13,078 nt of DNA from Deltaproteobacteria bacterium (GTDB lineage Bacteria > Desulfobacterota > DSM-4660 > Desulfatiglandales > HGW-15): positions 1-13,078 of the forward strand of contig JAFGPH010000268.1 of assembly GCA_016926135.1 (NCBI GenBank), written 5' to 3'. The notes beneath the pieces were generated by a model. It had not been told where the DNA came from and made no database searches. It saw only the letters and a list, made by a program, of their open reading frames with translations. Made by a program: the position numbers and the translations under genes. Every line of letters begins with the position of its first letter. The first letter of the stretch is position 1. Below, piece by piece: positions 4,972 through 12,743 of the stretch.

Positions 4972-7869
4972 TTTCTCCCTCCCTACCAGTTCCTCCAGAT
5001 TCCAGTCCACCAGGAGTCTCACCCTCTGACCTTCCTGTTTTGTCCTGTATACGAGATGGCCGTTCCGGAGACCGTGCAGGAAAAGATCCCTCGTGATCGC
5101 CACATCCTGACGGCAATACTCCGCGAGCTTCTCCGTCTCCCCCTGCCTGAACCACTCCAGGGCCTGGATGCCGTCCCCGGACTTGTGCTGGTCCAGCGTC
5201 TCCGCGGCCAGGTGACCCAGCCCCAGCCGGAAACCGAGACGGCGGTAAACGTCCTCCAGGATGTCAAAGGTGTTGAGGGTGCGGAGATCCTTTCCCGTGT
5301 AAGCCCCCAGCACGGCATAGTCGAATCGTTTGATATTGAAGCCTACCACAAGATCGGCCTTCTCCAAAAGGGAGATCAGTTCCTCGATCCCTTCTTCGGT
5401 GAAGGACAGAAATCGGTCTACCAGGCTGTCATAGAGAACCGCCACGGAGATTCTCATGAGACGGGCGTTCTGCCAGCCGCCTACCTCTTGGGCGGATCGT
5501 TGTGTCTCCAGGTCCAGGTAGATGATCCCGGGCCGGGTGGGGGTCTCCTCTTCCTTGTCGCCGACCTCCAGGATCGGCGCCGGCTCCGGTTCGTCGGGCC
5601 CCTCGGAGAGAAGGCTGAGCGGGATACGGCCCAGCAGGAACTCCAGGATCAGGATAGCTGCCCGCTTGTCCAGAGGCTTGTTGCCGGACCCGCATTTGGG
5701 GGAATGGATACAGGAGGGACAGCCCTCTTCGCAACCGCAGTGCTGGAGGAGGTCCAGGGTCCTCTCCAGGAGTTCCTGGACCACCTCAAAGCCGTGCTGG
5801 GCAAGACCTACGCCGCCCGGGTATCCGTCGTAGACGAAGACGGCACTCTTTCCCAACTCAGGGTGATGGGGGTATGAGATCCCTCCGATGTCGTTTCTGT
5901 CGCACAGGGCGAAGAGGGGGAAGATCCCGATGGCTGCATGCTCGATGGCGTGGATGCCGCCCATGAAGTGAAGCCCCTTCTGTTCCACGAGCCGGTGCGC
6001 GGGGTCCTCCATTTCCACCCAGAAGCCCGTGGTCTCGAACACCTGCGGGGGCATCTCCAGGGGGTGGACGCCGAGCAACTCCTGCCCGGGCAGTGCCCTT
6101 TTCTCATACCCGGTCACCCGTTCGGTCACCTTGAGCCTGCCTTCCCGGACGAGAAACTGCGCCTTGGGCCTGCTGCGCAGGATCTGGAGGATCTCCGTCT
6201 CCTTTTCGGTGCGGACCCTGGTGAAATACTTCAGGTCCGTGTTTCCGGCGATGATGTCCCGTTTCTCCACGTGGAGCTCCCGGACCAGGAACTGTCTGGC
6301 CCGGTGGAGGTAGATCGCGCCGGGATGGCACTCCTTGAAGGCCCGCACCCCGTCCACGGTGCCGATGGCCTCTCCGGTCTTTTCATCAAAGATGGTGTAG
6401 GTCTCTCCTACGGACCGGATGTTGACATTCTGGTGGGGATTCTTCCGAGGACAGAACCAGGTGGGCTCGCCCTCAGCCGTCCGGGTGAGCCTGCCCTCCC
6501 TCTCCAGGTGATCGAGGTGGCCCTTCAGATCCCCGGGCCAGAACCGGGCATCCTCGATGGTAATCGGCTTCTCGGCGGCGGCGCAGGGAAGGTGGTCTTT
6601 TACCACGTAGGGGTTATTGGGGTCCAGCAGGGCCGCCTCATAGGGCCTCTCGAAGAGTTCCTCCGGGTGCCTCATAAAGTACTGATCCAGGGCGTCGGGT
6701 TTGGCCACCAGAATGATCAGGGATTCCCTTCCCGAGCGGCCCACCCTGCCCCCCCTCTGCCAGGTATTGATGATGGTGCCCGGGTAACCTACCAGTAGGC
6801 AGACGTCCAGGTAGCCGATGTCGATTCCCATTTCAAGGGCGCTGGTGGAGACCACCCCGAGGAGGTCGCCCCGGGCAAGCCTCCCCTCGATCTCCCGCCT
6901 CTCTTCGGGCAGGAACCCTGCGCGATAGGAACTCACCTTCTCCCGCAGGCGGGGGGCGAGCTGGGAGACCCAGAGGTGAATGAGTTCGGTGATCTTGCGG
7001 GCCTGGGTGAAGGCGATGGTCCTGAACCCTGCCTGGATGCAGCGGATAAAGAGCTTGGCAGCGGAAAAATTGGGGCCGGCCAGGGGATTCAGGAAGAGGA
7101 AATGCTGTCCCGCCCTGGGCGCGCCGCTTCCGTCCACCACCTTCACCTTTTCTTCGATCAGGCTCTCCCCGAACGCCCCCGGGTTGCTGACCGTGGCGGA
7201 AAGCAGGATGAAATGGGGATTTGCGCCATAAGCGGCACAGAGCCTTTTGAGCCTTCTGATCACCTGGTTCATGTGGGAACCAAAGATCCCCCGGTAGGTG
7301 TGAACCTCATCCAGAACAACCAGGGAGAGGTTTTCGAAGAATTTTTCCCATCCCTGGTGATGGGCCAGGATCGCCGCATGGAGCATGTCGGGGTTGGTCA
7401 CGAGGATATCGGGGATTTGGGTCCGGATCTGCCTTCGCCTGTAGGACGATGTATCGCCGTCGTAGATCCTGGCGGAGAGCTTCCCTCCCTGGAACCTCTT
7501 GAGCAGGGCGGAAAGGCTCTTCCATTGATCCTGCTCCAGGGCCTTCAGGGGAAAGACATAGAGGGCCTTTGCATTCGGGTTCCTGCGAAGTTCTTCCAGG
7601 ACGGCGAGGTTGTAGATCAGGCTCTTACCGCTCGCCGTGGGTGTGGAGACCAGCACATGGGCCCCCTCCCGGATGTGCCTGAGGGCGGCCACCTGATGGG
7701 TGAAGAGACGTTGGATGCCGAGGGAGGGAAAGAGCTGAGACACCTCAGCGGGCAGGAGAGGATCCACCCCATAGGCGGGCTCCAGAGGGGGGAGGTATCT
7801 GTGAAAGACCGCAGCAGGACCGAATTCCGGGTCATTCTGGATGGTGCGAATAAAGTGCGTGAGCTCCAT
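4954..7869 (-). CDS. MrfA-MrfB-like fusion: DEXH helicase with DUF1998 Zn domain plus RNase H-like exonuclease
   Basis: A 971-residue protein. Residues 50-390 are a superfamily 2 helicase core: Walker A TPTASGKS (76-83), DEVH box (187-190), SAT (224-226), motif V STSALEMGIDIG (341-352) and motif VI QRGGRVGRSGR (371-381). The middle holds the MrfA/YprA-type region ending in a Cys cluster CGCEEGCPSC...C (C711, C713, C717, C720, C726), the DUF1998 zinc site. After an acidic, proline-rich linker (about 755-780) comes an RNase H-like exonuclease domain with DEDDy residues: D786 and E788 in YLDLET, D850 in FNIKRFD, and Y918/D922 in YCRQD. In Bacillus subtilis MrfA (helicase) and MrfB (exonuclease) are separate proteins that repair mitomycin C damage; here one chain carries both. 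ATG 7869 follows AGAAGG eight bases upstream. The last residues and stop come from a heptamer repeat. Confidence 0.9.
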   Translation of the reverse strand: MELTHFIRTIQNDPEFGPAAVFHRYLPPLEPAYGVDPLLPAEVSQLFPSLGIQRLFTHQVAALRHIREGAHVLVSTPTASGKSLIYNLAVLEELRRNPNAKALYVFPLKALEQDQWKSLSALLKRFQGGKLSARIYDGDTSSYRRRQIRTQIPDILVTNPDMLHAAILAHHQGWEKFFENLSLVVLDEVHTYRGIFGSHMNQVIRRLKRLCAAYGANPHFILLSATVSNPGAFGESLIEEKVKVVDGSGAPRAGQHFLFLNPLAGPNFSAAKLFIRCIQAGFRTIAFTQARKITELIHLWVSQLAPRLREKVSSYRAGFLPEERREIEGRLARGDLLGVVSTSALEMGIDIGYLDVCLLVGYPGTIINTWQRGGRVGRSGRESLIILVAKPDALDQYFMRHPEELFERPYEAALLDPNNPYVVKDHLPCAAAEKPITIEDARFWPGDLKGHLDHLEREGRLTRTAEGEPTWFCPRKNPHQNVNIRSVGETYTIFDEKTGEAIGTVDGVRAFKECHPGAIYLHRARQFLVRELHVEKRDIIAGNTDLKYFTRVRTEKETEILQILRSRPKAQFLVREGRLKVTERVTGYEKRALPGQELLGVHPLEMPPQVFETTGFWVEMEDPAHRLVEQKGLHFMGGIHAIEHAAIGIFPLFALCDRNDIGGISYPHHPELGKSAVFVYDGYPGGVGLAQHGFEVVQELLERTLDLLQHCGCEEGCPSCIHSPKCGSGNKPLDKRAAILILEFLLGRIPLSLLSEGPDEPEPAPILEVGDKEEETPTRPGIIYLDLETQRSAQEVGGWQNARLMRISVAVLYDSLVDRFLSFTEEGIEELISLLEKADLVVGFNIKRFDYAVLGAYTGKDLRTLNTFDILEDVYRRLGFRLGLGHLAAETLDQHKSGDGIQALEWFRQGETEKLAEYCRQDVAITRDLFLHGLRNGHLVYRTKQEGQRVRLLVDWNLEELVGREKVGSRQ

Positions 7870-7903
7870 CAGGAGCACCTTCTCGAGATTGGGTGAAGCG
7901 AGT

Positions 7904-7924
7904 GTGGAACGCGGAACTCGGAAC
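7904..7924. repeat. Short GGAAC heptamer repeat
   Basis: Three adjacent 7-base units, GTGGAAC, GCGGAAC and TCGGAAC, lie in the short gap between the helicase start and the four-helix-bundle remnant. Repeats of this 'CGGAACT' style occur between genes in related genomes as far as I recall. No promoter is clear here, although the helicase must be expressed from this side or by read-through from the ABC-F gene. Confidence 0.4.
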
Positions 7925-7939
7925 TGAGAAGGACAAGAA

Positions 7940-8130
7940 TCACTTCTTTTTGCTCCTTGCGGTCTTTATCGATGATACGAGCATGGAGATGATTTCATTG
8001 GCCTCGCTGTACAGGTCCGAAATCCTGCTATCCTCCATCATTCCGGATTCCACGATCAGTTCCATCCAGTACATGGCCTCGTCCGTTTCTTCCTCCACGA
8101 TGCCCATCTTGCTAATGAAGTCGGCTGTTG
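7940..8130 (-). pseudogene. Remnant of a four-helix-bundle (23S rRNA intervening-sequence type) protein
   Basis: In one minus-strand frame the DNA reads ADFISKMGIVEEETDEAMYW, MELIVESGMM, then a helical ANEIISMLVSSIKTARSKKK and TGA (7940-7942). This closely follows the C-terminal half of the four-helix-bundle proteins first described from 23S rRNA intervening sequences ('F..K..i...EadEt.YWlell...g', then a final helix); the match is by recall. The N-terminal half, about 55-60 residues, is missing. The frame continues upstream only into the out-of-frame end of the ABC-F gene. An ATG at 8107 could start a 55-residue peptide but has no visible ribosome site. Best read as a gene remnant left after a deletion or insertion next to the ABC-F gene. 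Confidence 0.65.
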
Positions 8131-10094
8131 GCCTCTTCCAGTTCCCCCTGGTGGTATTCCCATCTTCCCATCAGCTCTTCCAGCTTGTTCTTGAGTTGGG
8201 TGTACTCATTCAGCAGGGGGAGCCCCTTTTGCTTGTCCTTGAAGGTTCCCGGATCCGAGAGGAGTCTTTCCAGTTCCTTCATCCTCTCCTCTATCTGGTG
8301 GATTCTTTCCTCCAGGTGTTGGAGTTTCTCCTGGATCGGTTTCAGGGTTGCGGCGATCAGGGAGCGCCTCTCCGCCTTTTCCTTTCTCTTCACCTTTCTG
8401 GGGTCCACGTTCTGGGGCGCGGAATTCTGATCCTCCTTCTCAACCTTTCCGGCCCTCTTCGGTTCTCCTGATCGGGCTTCCTCCGCCCTGAGGGCGAGGT
8501 GGTCCTCGTATTCACGAAGAGTGCCGGGGTACTCCAGGATAGCCCAATCCCGGATGTCCCAGATCTTGGTGGCCAGCCTCCTTACAAAGGAGAGGTTGTG
8601 GGAGACGAACAACAGGGTTCCGCCGTAATCGGCCAGGGCGTCGATGAGCCGCTCCGAGGAGAGGATGTCCAGATGATTGGTGGGTTCGTCCATAATGATG
8701 AAATTTCCGGGCCTGACCAGGATCTTTGCCAGCGAGACCCGTGCCCTCTCCCCTCCGGAGAGAATGCCCACGGCCTTGTCCACATCGGTTCCCGAAAAAA
8801 GGAAGGCGCCGCATACGCCGCGGACAAAGCCGATGCTCTCATGGGGGACCGCCTGATAAACTTCTTCGATGATGGTCTTCCTGGGATCCAGCATCTCGGA
8901 GTGGTGCTGGGCATAATAGCTCATGGTCACCCCGTGCCCAAGCAGGGCCTCCCCTTCATCGGGCGCCAGTTCGGTTGCCACCATCCGCAGCAGGGTTGTC
9001 TTCCCTGCGCCGTTCGGCCCGATGATGGCGATCTTCTCCCCCCTCATCACCCTCAGATGGATGTCCCTGTAAAGAAGGTTGCTGCCGAAGGCCTTGGAGA
9101 TTCCCTGCAAGGTGAGCACATCCCTGCCGCTGCGGCTCACCTCGGGAAAGGAAAACTGGATGGTCTTCTCTATTTTGTGGGTTTCGATCAGGGCGAGCTT
9201 GTCCATGAGCTTGATCTTGCTCTGGGCCTGCCTTGCCTTGGAGGCCTTGGACCGAAACCGTTCCACGAATCGCATGGCCTCCTTCACCTTCTGTTCCCGG
9301 TTTCTGGCCTTGGCCTCCAGGACGCGGTTCTCCTCTTCCCTGGCCTTCACGTAAAAGTCCACGTTCCCGTTGTAGATTCTCATGCCTTCGGGCTCCAGGC
9401 TCATGGTCCGCCCTACCTGAGTATTGAGGAAGTCCCTGTCATGACAGATGAGGATCATGGCCGCCCTGTAGCCGCGCAGGAACTCCTCCAGCCAGCGCAC
9501 CGAGGGGAAGTCCAGGTGGTTGGTGGGCTCATCCAGGAGGAGCAGGTCCGGTTCCTGATAGAGCAGACTCGCCAGGGCTGCCCTCATCTTCCATCCCCCG
9601 CTCAGGGATGCCACGGGCCTGTGGAAATCCCTTTCCCTGAACCCAAGACCCTCCAGGATTTTCTCGGCCCTGTGGGGAGGGAATTCCGTTTCCACATGGG
9701 CCAGCCGTTCATGCAGTTCAGCCAGTTTCACCGCCTTCTCGGCCTTCCTTTTCTCATCTCCCTCGTCCTCGATGGCCTGTTCCAGCTCCGGGATCACCCG
9801 GCCCAGACGCCTCCGGGCCGGAATGGAGTCCAGCACGGAGGCGAGGATGTCCCCGCTCAGGGTCTCGTGAACATCCTGGGGGAGGTAGCCGATGCGCGTT
9901 CCTTTGGTGATCCGGACCTCCCCGCTGTCCGGGGAGACCTCTCCCGCGAGGAGCCGCAGGAGGGTCGTCTTGCCGGACCCGTTGGGCCCTATGAGGCCAA
10001 GCCGCTGCCCCGGCTCCACCTGGAAGTTGATGTCGTGAAAGAGCTCTTTTCCCAAAAAGGAGAGGGAGAGGCCCAGAACGCTGACGAGACTCAT
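8112..10094 (-). CDS. ABC-F family ATPase (Uup/YheS-like), C-terminus running into a gene remnant
   Basis: A 660-residue soluble protein with two ABC domains and no membrane segments, the ABC-F pattern of ribosome-associated ATPases. Domain 1: GPNGSGKTT (36-44), LSGGW (164-168), DLLLLDEPTNHLD (183-195, catalytic E189). Linker of about 80 charged residues (240-320). Domain 2: GPNGAGKTT (359-367), LSGGE (445-449), FIIMDEPTNHLD (465-476, E470). A Lys/Glu-rich coiled coil follows (about 540-655), as in Uup and some YheS proteins. The final residues (about NSRLH) and the TAG stop are read out of frame from DNA that belongs to the four-helix-bundle remnant. The ATG at 10094 fits the family N-terminus but has only a weak ribosome site. 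The gene is divergent from the acyl-CoA ligase. I cannot assign a specific paralogue. Confidence 0.92.
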   Translation of the reverse strand: MSLVSVLGLSLSFLGKELFHDINFQVEPGQRLGLIGPNGSGKTTLLRLLAGEVSPDSGEVRITKGTRIGYLPQDVHETLSGDILASVLDSIPARRRLGRVIPELEQAIEDEGDEKRKAEKAVKLAELHERLAHVETEFPPHRAEKILEGLGFRERDFHRPVASLSGGWKMRAALASLLYQEPDLLLLDEPTNHLDFPSVRWLEEFLRGYRAAMILICHDRDFLNTQVGRTMSLEPEGMRIYNGNVDFYVKAREEENRVLEAKARNREQKVKEAMRFVERFRSKASKARQAQSKIKLMDKLALIETHKIEKTIQFSFPEVSRSGRDVLTLQGISKAFGSNLLYRDIHLRVMRGEKIAIIGPNGAGKTTLLRMVATELAPDEGEALLGHGVTMSYYAQHHSEMLDPRKTIIEEVYQAVPHESIGFVRGVCGAFLFSGTDVDKAVGILSGGERARVSLAKILVRPGNFIIMDEPTNHLDILSSERLIDALADYGGTLLFVSHNLSFVRRLATKIWDIRDWAILEYPGTLREYEDHLALRAEEARSGEPKRAGKVEKEDQNSAPQNVDPRKVKRKEKAERRSLIAATLKPIQEKLQHLEERIHQIEERMKELERLLSDPGTFKDKQKGLPLLNEYTQLKNKLEELMGRWEYHQGELEEANSRLH

Positions 10095-10141
10095 GGGGAT
10101 ACACGTCCGGCGGGATTCTCGAAAGGGACAATGCCCTTGTG

Positions 10142-10170
10142 TTGCCTTGAAACGGGTTTTGTCATACAAT
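10142..10170 (+). promoter_or_regulatory. Candidate sigma-70 promoter for the acyl-CoA ligase gene
   Basis: TTGCCT (10142-10147) and TACAAT (10165-10170) are separated by exactly 17 bases in the 123-base divergent gap, 47 bases before the ligase ATG. Both boxes deviate modestly from TTGACA/TATAAT. No comparable pair is evident for the ABC-F gene on the other strand. Confidence 0.5.
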
Positions 10171-10217
10171 ACATCTATCTCATTTCTGCCGCGTTTTACA
10201 GAGGAAAAGGAGTCCCC

Positions 10218-11810
10218 ATGGAAATCATCCGCAGGACCATCGGACAGGTGGTAGGGGAGATCGCCGCGAAATACCCGAACAATGACGCCCTCATCCATAC
10301 CGAAGCGGGGCTGCATTACAACTACGGGCTTCTTTCCTGGGAGGTGGAGAGAACGGCCAAGGGCCTGATCCGCCTGGGCATCCGGGAGGGAGACAAGGTC
10401 TCCCTCTGGGCTCCCAATGTTCCCGAATGGATCATTGCCCAATTGGCCCTGGCCCGGACAGGGGCCGTCCTTGTTCCGATAGATCCGGGGGCCGGACAGG
10501 AAGACCTTCACTATATCCTGGATCAGTCGGATGCGAAGGCCGTCATCATGACCAGGGGGATGGAGGGCGAGGAATCCCTGGATGGGATCATGGCCGTGAG
10601 GGATCGACTTCCGTCACTGGAACACATCGTCCTGATCGGCACCGAGTCACACCCCGACGCCATTCTGTGGTCGGAGTTGGCGGCCATGGGAGAGGAACCG
10701 GACAGCGACGTCCTGAGGGAAAGAGAGGCTGCGATGCACCCGGAAGACCCGGTGGCCATCATGTACACCTCCGGCACAACGGGGGTCCCCAAGGGTGTAG
10801 TGCTGGACCATCTCGGTCTCATCAACAAGTCCCTGGCTTCCACCAGAAGACAGGGGCTCACTCCCCGTGACAGGCTCTGTCTCTTCTTCCCCCTTTTCCA
10901 CATGTTCGGAAACACGTGCATCGCCCTTGCAGGCCTCCTCAGGGGAGCGGCCCTCATCATGCCCTGCCCGACCTTTGATGCGGAAAAGATCCTGCGTGCC
11001 GTGTTCAAGGAGAAATGCACGGCCGTCTACGGTTCACCCAGTATGATCATAGCCCTTCTGGATCATCCGCGATTCCAGAGGAAGCGATGGCAAACCGTGA
11101 CGAAAGGGACCCTGGGTGGGGCGCCCTGCCCCATGGAACTGATGAAGAGGTTGGTTCAGGATGTGGGTGTTACCGGCGTCACAGTGGCCTATGGCATCAC
11201 TGAAGCTTCTTCCTGGATTACCATGACCCACCCGGACGATCCTCTGGAGCTGAGGACCTCCACGATCGGCACCCCACTGGAGTGTAACGAGGTCAAGATC
11301 GTTAGCCCGGAAACGGGCGAGGATCTCCCCTTCCACGCCCAGGGGGAGCTCTGCGTCCATGGCCTTCTGATGAAGGCCTACCACAAGATGCCGGCCGCAA
11401 CGGCAGCGGCCATCGACCGCGGGGGGTGGTTCCACACCGGTGACCTGGGCGTGATGGACAAAAAGGGCTACGTGAGGATCACGGGCCGCCTCAAGGACGT
11501 GATCGTGAGGGGAGGCATGGAGATCCACCCTGCGGAGGTGGAGGAGGTGATCTACGGGTTACCGGAAATCTCGGAGGTGCAGGTGTTCGGTTTTCTCCAC
11601 CCGAAGCAGGGACAGGAAGTGGCTGCCTGGGTCAAGCTGAAACCCGGTTCGGAGCTGGGTGAAGAGACCCTGTTGCGCTATCTCAAGCGGAAAATGGGGA
11701 AGGAAAAGGCCCCCGGGCACGTGAAGATCGTTGAGGGCTATCCCATGACCCGTTCGGGCAAGGTGCAGAAGTTCAAACTCGCCGAGATGGCCTTGAAGGA
11801 ATACACCTGA
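10218..11810 (+). CDS. AMP-forming acyl-CoA ligase (fatty acid-CoA ligase-like)
   Basis: A 530-residue ANL-superfamily enzyme that would adenylate a carboxylic acid with ATP and transfer it to CoA. Motifs: P-loop YTSGTTGVPKG (183-193), A5 YGITEAS (325-331), GWFHTGDLG (403-411), hinge region GRLKDVIVRGG (423-433) and the C-terminal catalytic Lys in TRSGKVQKFK (511-520; K515). The sequence is closest in style to medium/long-chain fatty acid-CoA ligases, but the substrate cannot be read from motifs. ATG 10218 has AAGGAG five bases upstream and a good promoter ahead. The reading frame stays open far upstream through the antisense of the ABC-F gene, but those sites decide the start. It is the only plus-strand gene here and appears monocistronic. 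Confidence 0.93.
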   Translation: MEIIRRTIGQVVGEIAAKYPNNDALIHTEAGLHYNYGLLSWEVERTAKGLIRLGIREGDKVSLWAPNVPEWIIAQLALARTGAVLVPIDPGAGQEDLHYILDQSDAKAVIMTRGMEGEESLDGIMAVRDRLPSLEHIVLIGTESHPDAILWSELAAMGEEPDSDVLREREAAMHPEDPVAIMYTSGTTGVPKGVVLDHLGLINKSLASTRRQGLTPRDRLCLFFPLFHMFGNTCIALAGLLRGAALIMPCPTFDAEKILRAVFKEKCTAVYGSPSMIIALLDHPRFQRKRWQTVTKGTLGGAPCPMELMKRLVQDVGVTGVTVAYGITEASSWITMTHPDDPLELRTSTIGTPLECNEVKIVSPETGEDLPFHAQGELCVHGLLMKAYHKMPAATAAAIDRGGWFHTGDLGVMDKKGYVRITGRLKDVIVRGGMEIHPAEVEEVIYGLPEISEVQVFGFLHPKQGQEVAAWVKLKPGSELGEETLLRYLKRKMGKEKAPGHVKIVEGYPMTRSGKVQKFKLAEMALKEYT

Positions 11811-11840
11811 GATGGGGAAAAGACAGTCCCGTCAGACACC

Positions 11841-11900
11841 AAGCGGGATATCCGCTTAGCTGCGATAGGCCGCTCCGAGAAATCGGCCCGACAAATCGGG
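11841..11900. other. Cluster of three small hairpins downstream of the acyl-CoA ligase
   Basis: AAGCGG-gatat-CCGCTT (11841-11857), CCGA-gaaa-TCGG (11875-11886) and CCCGA-caaa-TCGGG (11887-11900) follow the ligase stop within 90 bases. The last two are tandem and nearly identical. None is followed by a T-run on either strand, so a rho-independent terminator is not supported. The remaining bases up to the nucleotidyltransferase stop (11901-11984) show nothing I recognise. Confidence 0.35.
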
Positions 11901-11984
11901 ACGCAATTCTCGATAGCCCTCATAACAGGACAAAGACTTCCCGGCAATCTTGTCGTTACGGGATAGGCAATCCTGACCGGCGGT

Positions 11985-12539
11985 TCACCTCTCGATTTCC
12001 CTGAGCAGGGCATGGAACCTGCGGAGGAGGGGCCGGCCAGTAGCCGAAGAGAACTCTTTCAGCCAGCGCCGGATGCACTTCGTGTCGATCTCGGGATTCT
12101 TGAGAAGCACGCCCTTGGCATCTTCCATGTCCCTGGGGCGACCAGCGACTATCTTGTGAATGATCAGGTCTTCGGGGGTGGCGAACCTGACCAGGGCATT
12201 TCCCATAGGCACCGTTCGGGCGCGCCCGATGGCCTGGGATTCGTAAGGCAGGAAGGAAAATATGAAATCGACGCGGATACCCGTAACCGGATCCTCACAG
12301 GGCAGGACATGGGTCTTTGCGGTAAAAGTCGGTGGGTCCACCAAGGTCTTGAGGCCGCTCACCCTGACTGCGGGAAGAAGAAGATCCAGTTTCTCGGCTC
12401 CGATACCCAGGGTGATGTCGATATCCCTGGTCAGTCTGGGTTCCCCGTGCAGCAGCACGGCCTGGCCTCCGATGACCATATAGGGGATCTTCGCTTCATC
12501 CAGGGCGAGAGCGATTTTTTCGAGCAGGAGTTCGAACAT
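11985..12539 (-). CDS. MNT-type nucleotidyltransferase (AbiEii/MNT-like), possible toxin or antitoxin partner
   Basis: A 184-residue protein with the polymerase-beta-like nucleotidyltransferase signature: IGGQAVLLHG (23-32), the paired Asp RDIDITLG (38-45; D39, D41) and a third Asp in GIRVDFIF (87-94; D91). A helical C-terminal half contains ATPEDLIIHKIVAGRPRD (120-137), typical of the family in which this loop carries Lys and Arg near the active site. Such proteins transfer nucleotides to proteins or tRNA in some toxin-antitoxin and abortive infection systems, but many remain untested. ATG 12539 has GAGG six bases upstream and the gene overlaps the upstream small gene by 44 bases, so they are coupled. 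All catalytic residues appear present. Confidence 0.82.
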   Translation of the reverse strand: MFELLLEKIALALDEAKIPYMVIGGQAVLLHGEPRLTRDIDITLGIGAEKLDLLLPAVRVSGLKTLVDPPTFTAKTHVLPCEDPVTGIRVDFIFSFLPYESQAIGRARTVPMGNALVRFATPEDLIIHKIVAGRPRDMEDAKGVLLKNPEIDTKCIRRWLKEFSSATGRPLLRRFHALLREIER

Positions 12540-12726
12540 TGAGTGCCTCGGCCAGACGCAGGTCCGCCTCCATCCCTTCGAGAGGGTCCTTCGGGGGAAA
12601 CACACCCAGGCCTCTGGCCTCCCGGTACAGGGCTTCGAAGATCTCGAGGTTCCTGAAGTAGTCCGGCCGGGCCTTTCGCATCTCCGCCTTTTCAAAATCC
12701 TCCAGCAGGTCCCTGTTCCTGATCAT
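12496..12726 (-). CDS. Small helical protein paired with the nucleotidyltransferase
   Basis: A 76-residue charged protein, without signal peptide or membrane segment, with the core RPDYFRNLEIFEALYREA (25-42, approximate) then LGVFPPKDPLEGMEADLRLA. I recall small proteins with this 'P.y..Nl.iFEaLy.EA..LGvfPpkDPLeG.e.di.iA' pattern directly upstream of nucleotidyltransferase genes in many bacteria, which suggests a conserved partner, but I know no established function. ATG at 12726 has AGGGG close by; a GTG at 12741 would add five residues but lacks a ribosome site. It overlaps the next gene by 44 bases, and its last dozen residues (Arg-rich) fall in the overlap. It starts 17 bases after the stop of the sigma-54 activator remnant. 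Confidence 0.7.
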   Translation of the reverse strand: MIRNRDLLEDFEKAEMRKARPDYFRNLEIFEALYREARGLGVFPPKDPLEGMEADLRLAEALNVRTPARKNRSRPG

Positions 12727-12743
12727 CGCCCCTGAAACCACCT

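Noticed and set aside
5938..7896. Plus-strand open frames opposite the helicase gene
   Set aside because: They are antisense shadows of a gene with complete helicase motifs and show no recognisable domains or ribosome sites.
8499..10217. Long plus-strand open frame continuous with the acyl-CoA ligase, running antisense to the ABC-F gene
   Set aside because: Its translation is low-complexity and matches no family, the opposite strand carries a full set of ABC-F motifs, and the ligase has its own ribosome site and promoter. The openness comes from GC-rich codon use.
10095..10511. N-terminal extension of the ABC-F frame
   Set aside because: It crosses the divergent promoter region and runs antisense to the ligase gene; ABC-F proteins begin directly with the first ABC domain as at 10094.
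11841..11857. Rho-independent terminator for the ligase
   Set aside because: The stem is only 6 bp and no T-run follows on either strand.
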